DNA from: an uncultured Clostridia bacterium
GTDB taxonomy: Bacteria > Bacillota > Clostridia > Oscillospirales > Acutalibacteraceae
NCBI GenBank assembly: GCA_937895645.1
Contig: CALBKQ010000193.1
Coordinates: forward strand, 1 to 13,595
Reading direction: 5' to 3'
Length of the DNA: 13,595 nucleotides
Position numbers and translations under genes: made by a program. Under the pieces are notes generated by a model. That model saw only the letters and a program-made list of their open reading frames with translations, had not been told where the DNA came from and searched no databases. Shown one piece after another: positions 13,115 to 13,595 of the stretch. How positions within the stretch are numbered: the stretch's first letter is position 1; every line of letters starts with the position of its first letter.

Positions 13115-13595
13115 ATGACGATTAAAGAAAAATTTGACCTTTGGTGTTCATTTGATGAAGATACTAAAAATGAACTTGTTGCAATTTCTGATGAAAAAGA
13201 AATTGAAGACAGATTTTATAAAGATTTAGAGTTCGGTACAGGCGGACTTCGCGGAATTATGGGTGCAGGTCCTAACCGTATGAATAAATATACCATAGCA
13301 AAAGCAACAAAAGGCTACGCAGATTACCTTAAAAGTCGTTATAAAGGTGAAATCAGCGTTGCAATCGCTTATGATTCACGAAATAACTCACAGTATTTTT
13401 CTAGGGTGGCAGCAGGTGTGTTAGCCGCTAACGGAATTAAAGTTTATATTTACAATGCTCTTATGCCAACTCCTGTGCTTTCATTTACTGCAAAGTATTT
13501 AGGTTGTAATGGTGGTATTGTGCTTACTGCAAGTCATAATCCTAAAGAGTATAATGGTTACAAAATTTATGACGAAAAAGGTTGTCAGTTAGTGC
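13115..13595 (+). CDS. pgcA: Phosphoglucomutase/phosphomannomutase family (alpha-D-phosphohexomutase), N-terminal part
   Basis: The reading frame is open from the ATG at 13115 to the window edge (160 codons), so only the N-terminal quarter or so is present. The domain I start is clear: FGTGGLRGIMGAGPNRMN (40-57) is the phosphohexomutase N-terminal signature in the form seen in Bacillus PgcA-type enzymes, AYDSRNNS (85-92) follows, and the phosphoserine loop LTASHNPKEYNGYK (137-150) carries the catalytic Ser140. The enzyme converts glucose-6-phosphate and glucose-1-phosphate (or the mannose pair) via a bisphosphate intermediate, supplying UDP-glucose and glycogen or cell-wall precursors. AAGAGGT lies seven bases upstream of the ATG, and a near-consensus promoter lies at 13048-13076. 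The gene diverges from the GGDEF-EAL gene. Glucose versus mannose preference cannot be decided from this part. Confidence 0.9.
   Translation, partial: MTIKEKFDLWCSFDEDTKNELVAISDEKEIEDRFYKDLEFGTGGLRGIMGAGPNRMNKYTIAKATKGYADYLKSRYKGEISVAIAYDSRNNSQYFSRVAAGVLAANGIKVYIYNALMPTPVLSFTAKYLGCNGGIVLTASHNPKEYNGYKIYDEKGCQLV

Noticed and set aside
1..13595. CRISPR arrays, tRNA or rRNA genes, insertion sequences, prophage or defence genes
   Set aside because: No regularly spaced repeats, no tRNA cloverleaf, and no transposase, integrase or nuclease-type products were seen; genes are housekeeping, sporulation and signalling types in normal operon layouts.

Overview
The window is AT-rich bacterial DNA with standard Shine-Dalgarno sites (AAGGAG, AGGTGG, GAGGAG, AAGGTGAT), short intergenic gaps and a complete GerA-type spore germination operon. 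This points to an endospore-forming (or recently spore-forming) member of the Bacillota, class Clostridia. A GTP-type PEP carboxykinase, a membrane-anchored parvulin foldase and glycan-catabolic genes would suit an anaerobic gut lineage such as the Oscillospirales, but that placement is inference. I see no tRNA, rRNA, CRISPR array, insertion sequence or prophage gene.

Layout. 1-325 is the 3' end of a GTP-dependent PEP carboxykinase gene, closed by a strong terminator with a promoter for the next gene buried in it. 395-1522 is a metallophosphoesterase with a hydrophobic C-terminal tail. It converges on 1626-3365 (minus), a membrane-anchored PpiC-type peptidyl-prolyl isomerase, with one terminator per direction between them. 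3366-3652 is a promoter region with up to three stacked plus-strand sigma-A-like promoters. 3653-5841 is a two-gene unit: a ROK sugar kinase and a cytoplasmic sialidase-like Asp-box protein.

5845-10707 is a compact germination island. DUF4363 and DUF421 membrane proteins (minus strand, overlapping ATGA) diverge from gerA-gerB-gerC (plus strand, overlapping or nearly so) across 79 bp. Its flanks converge on neighbouring genes with essentially no spacer: 3 bp on the left and a 7-bp overlap on the right. The terminators of the neighbouring genes lie inside the 3' coding sequence of the island's end genes. 10701-12923 (minus) is a Cache-GGDEF-EAL receptor with a degenerate GGDEF motif and an intact EAL active site, so probably a ligand-sensing c-di-GMP phosphodiesterase. 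13115-13595 is the 5' part of a phosphoglucomutase/phosphomannomutase gene behind a near-consensus promoter.

How it fits together. The GerA, GerB and GerC products should form a nutrient germinant receptor in the spore inner membrane, with the DUF421/DUF4363 pair as likely membrane partners. GerC here has no lipobox cysteine, so it cannot be anchored as a lipoprotein. The other genes cover central carbon (PEPCK, phosphosugar mutase), amino-sugar or glycan use (ROK plus sialidase-like), extracytoplasmic protein folding and c-di-GMP signalling. I found no single obviously new system. The most notable observations are the terminators embedded in coding sequence at both edges of the germination island, the lipobox-less GerC, the promoter inside a terminator, and the conserved-looking gerABC plus DUF421/DUF4363 grouping.
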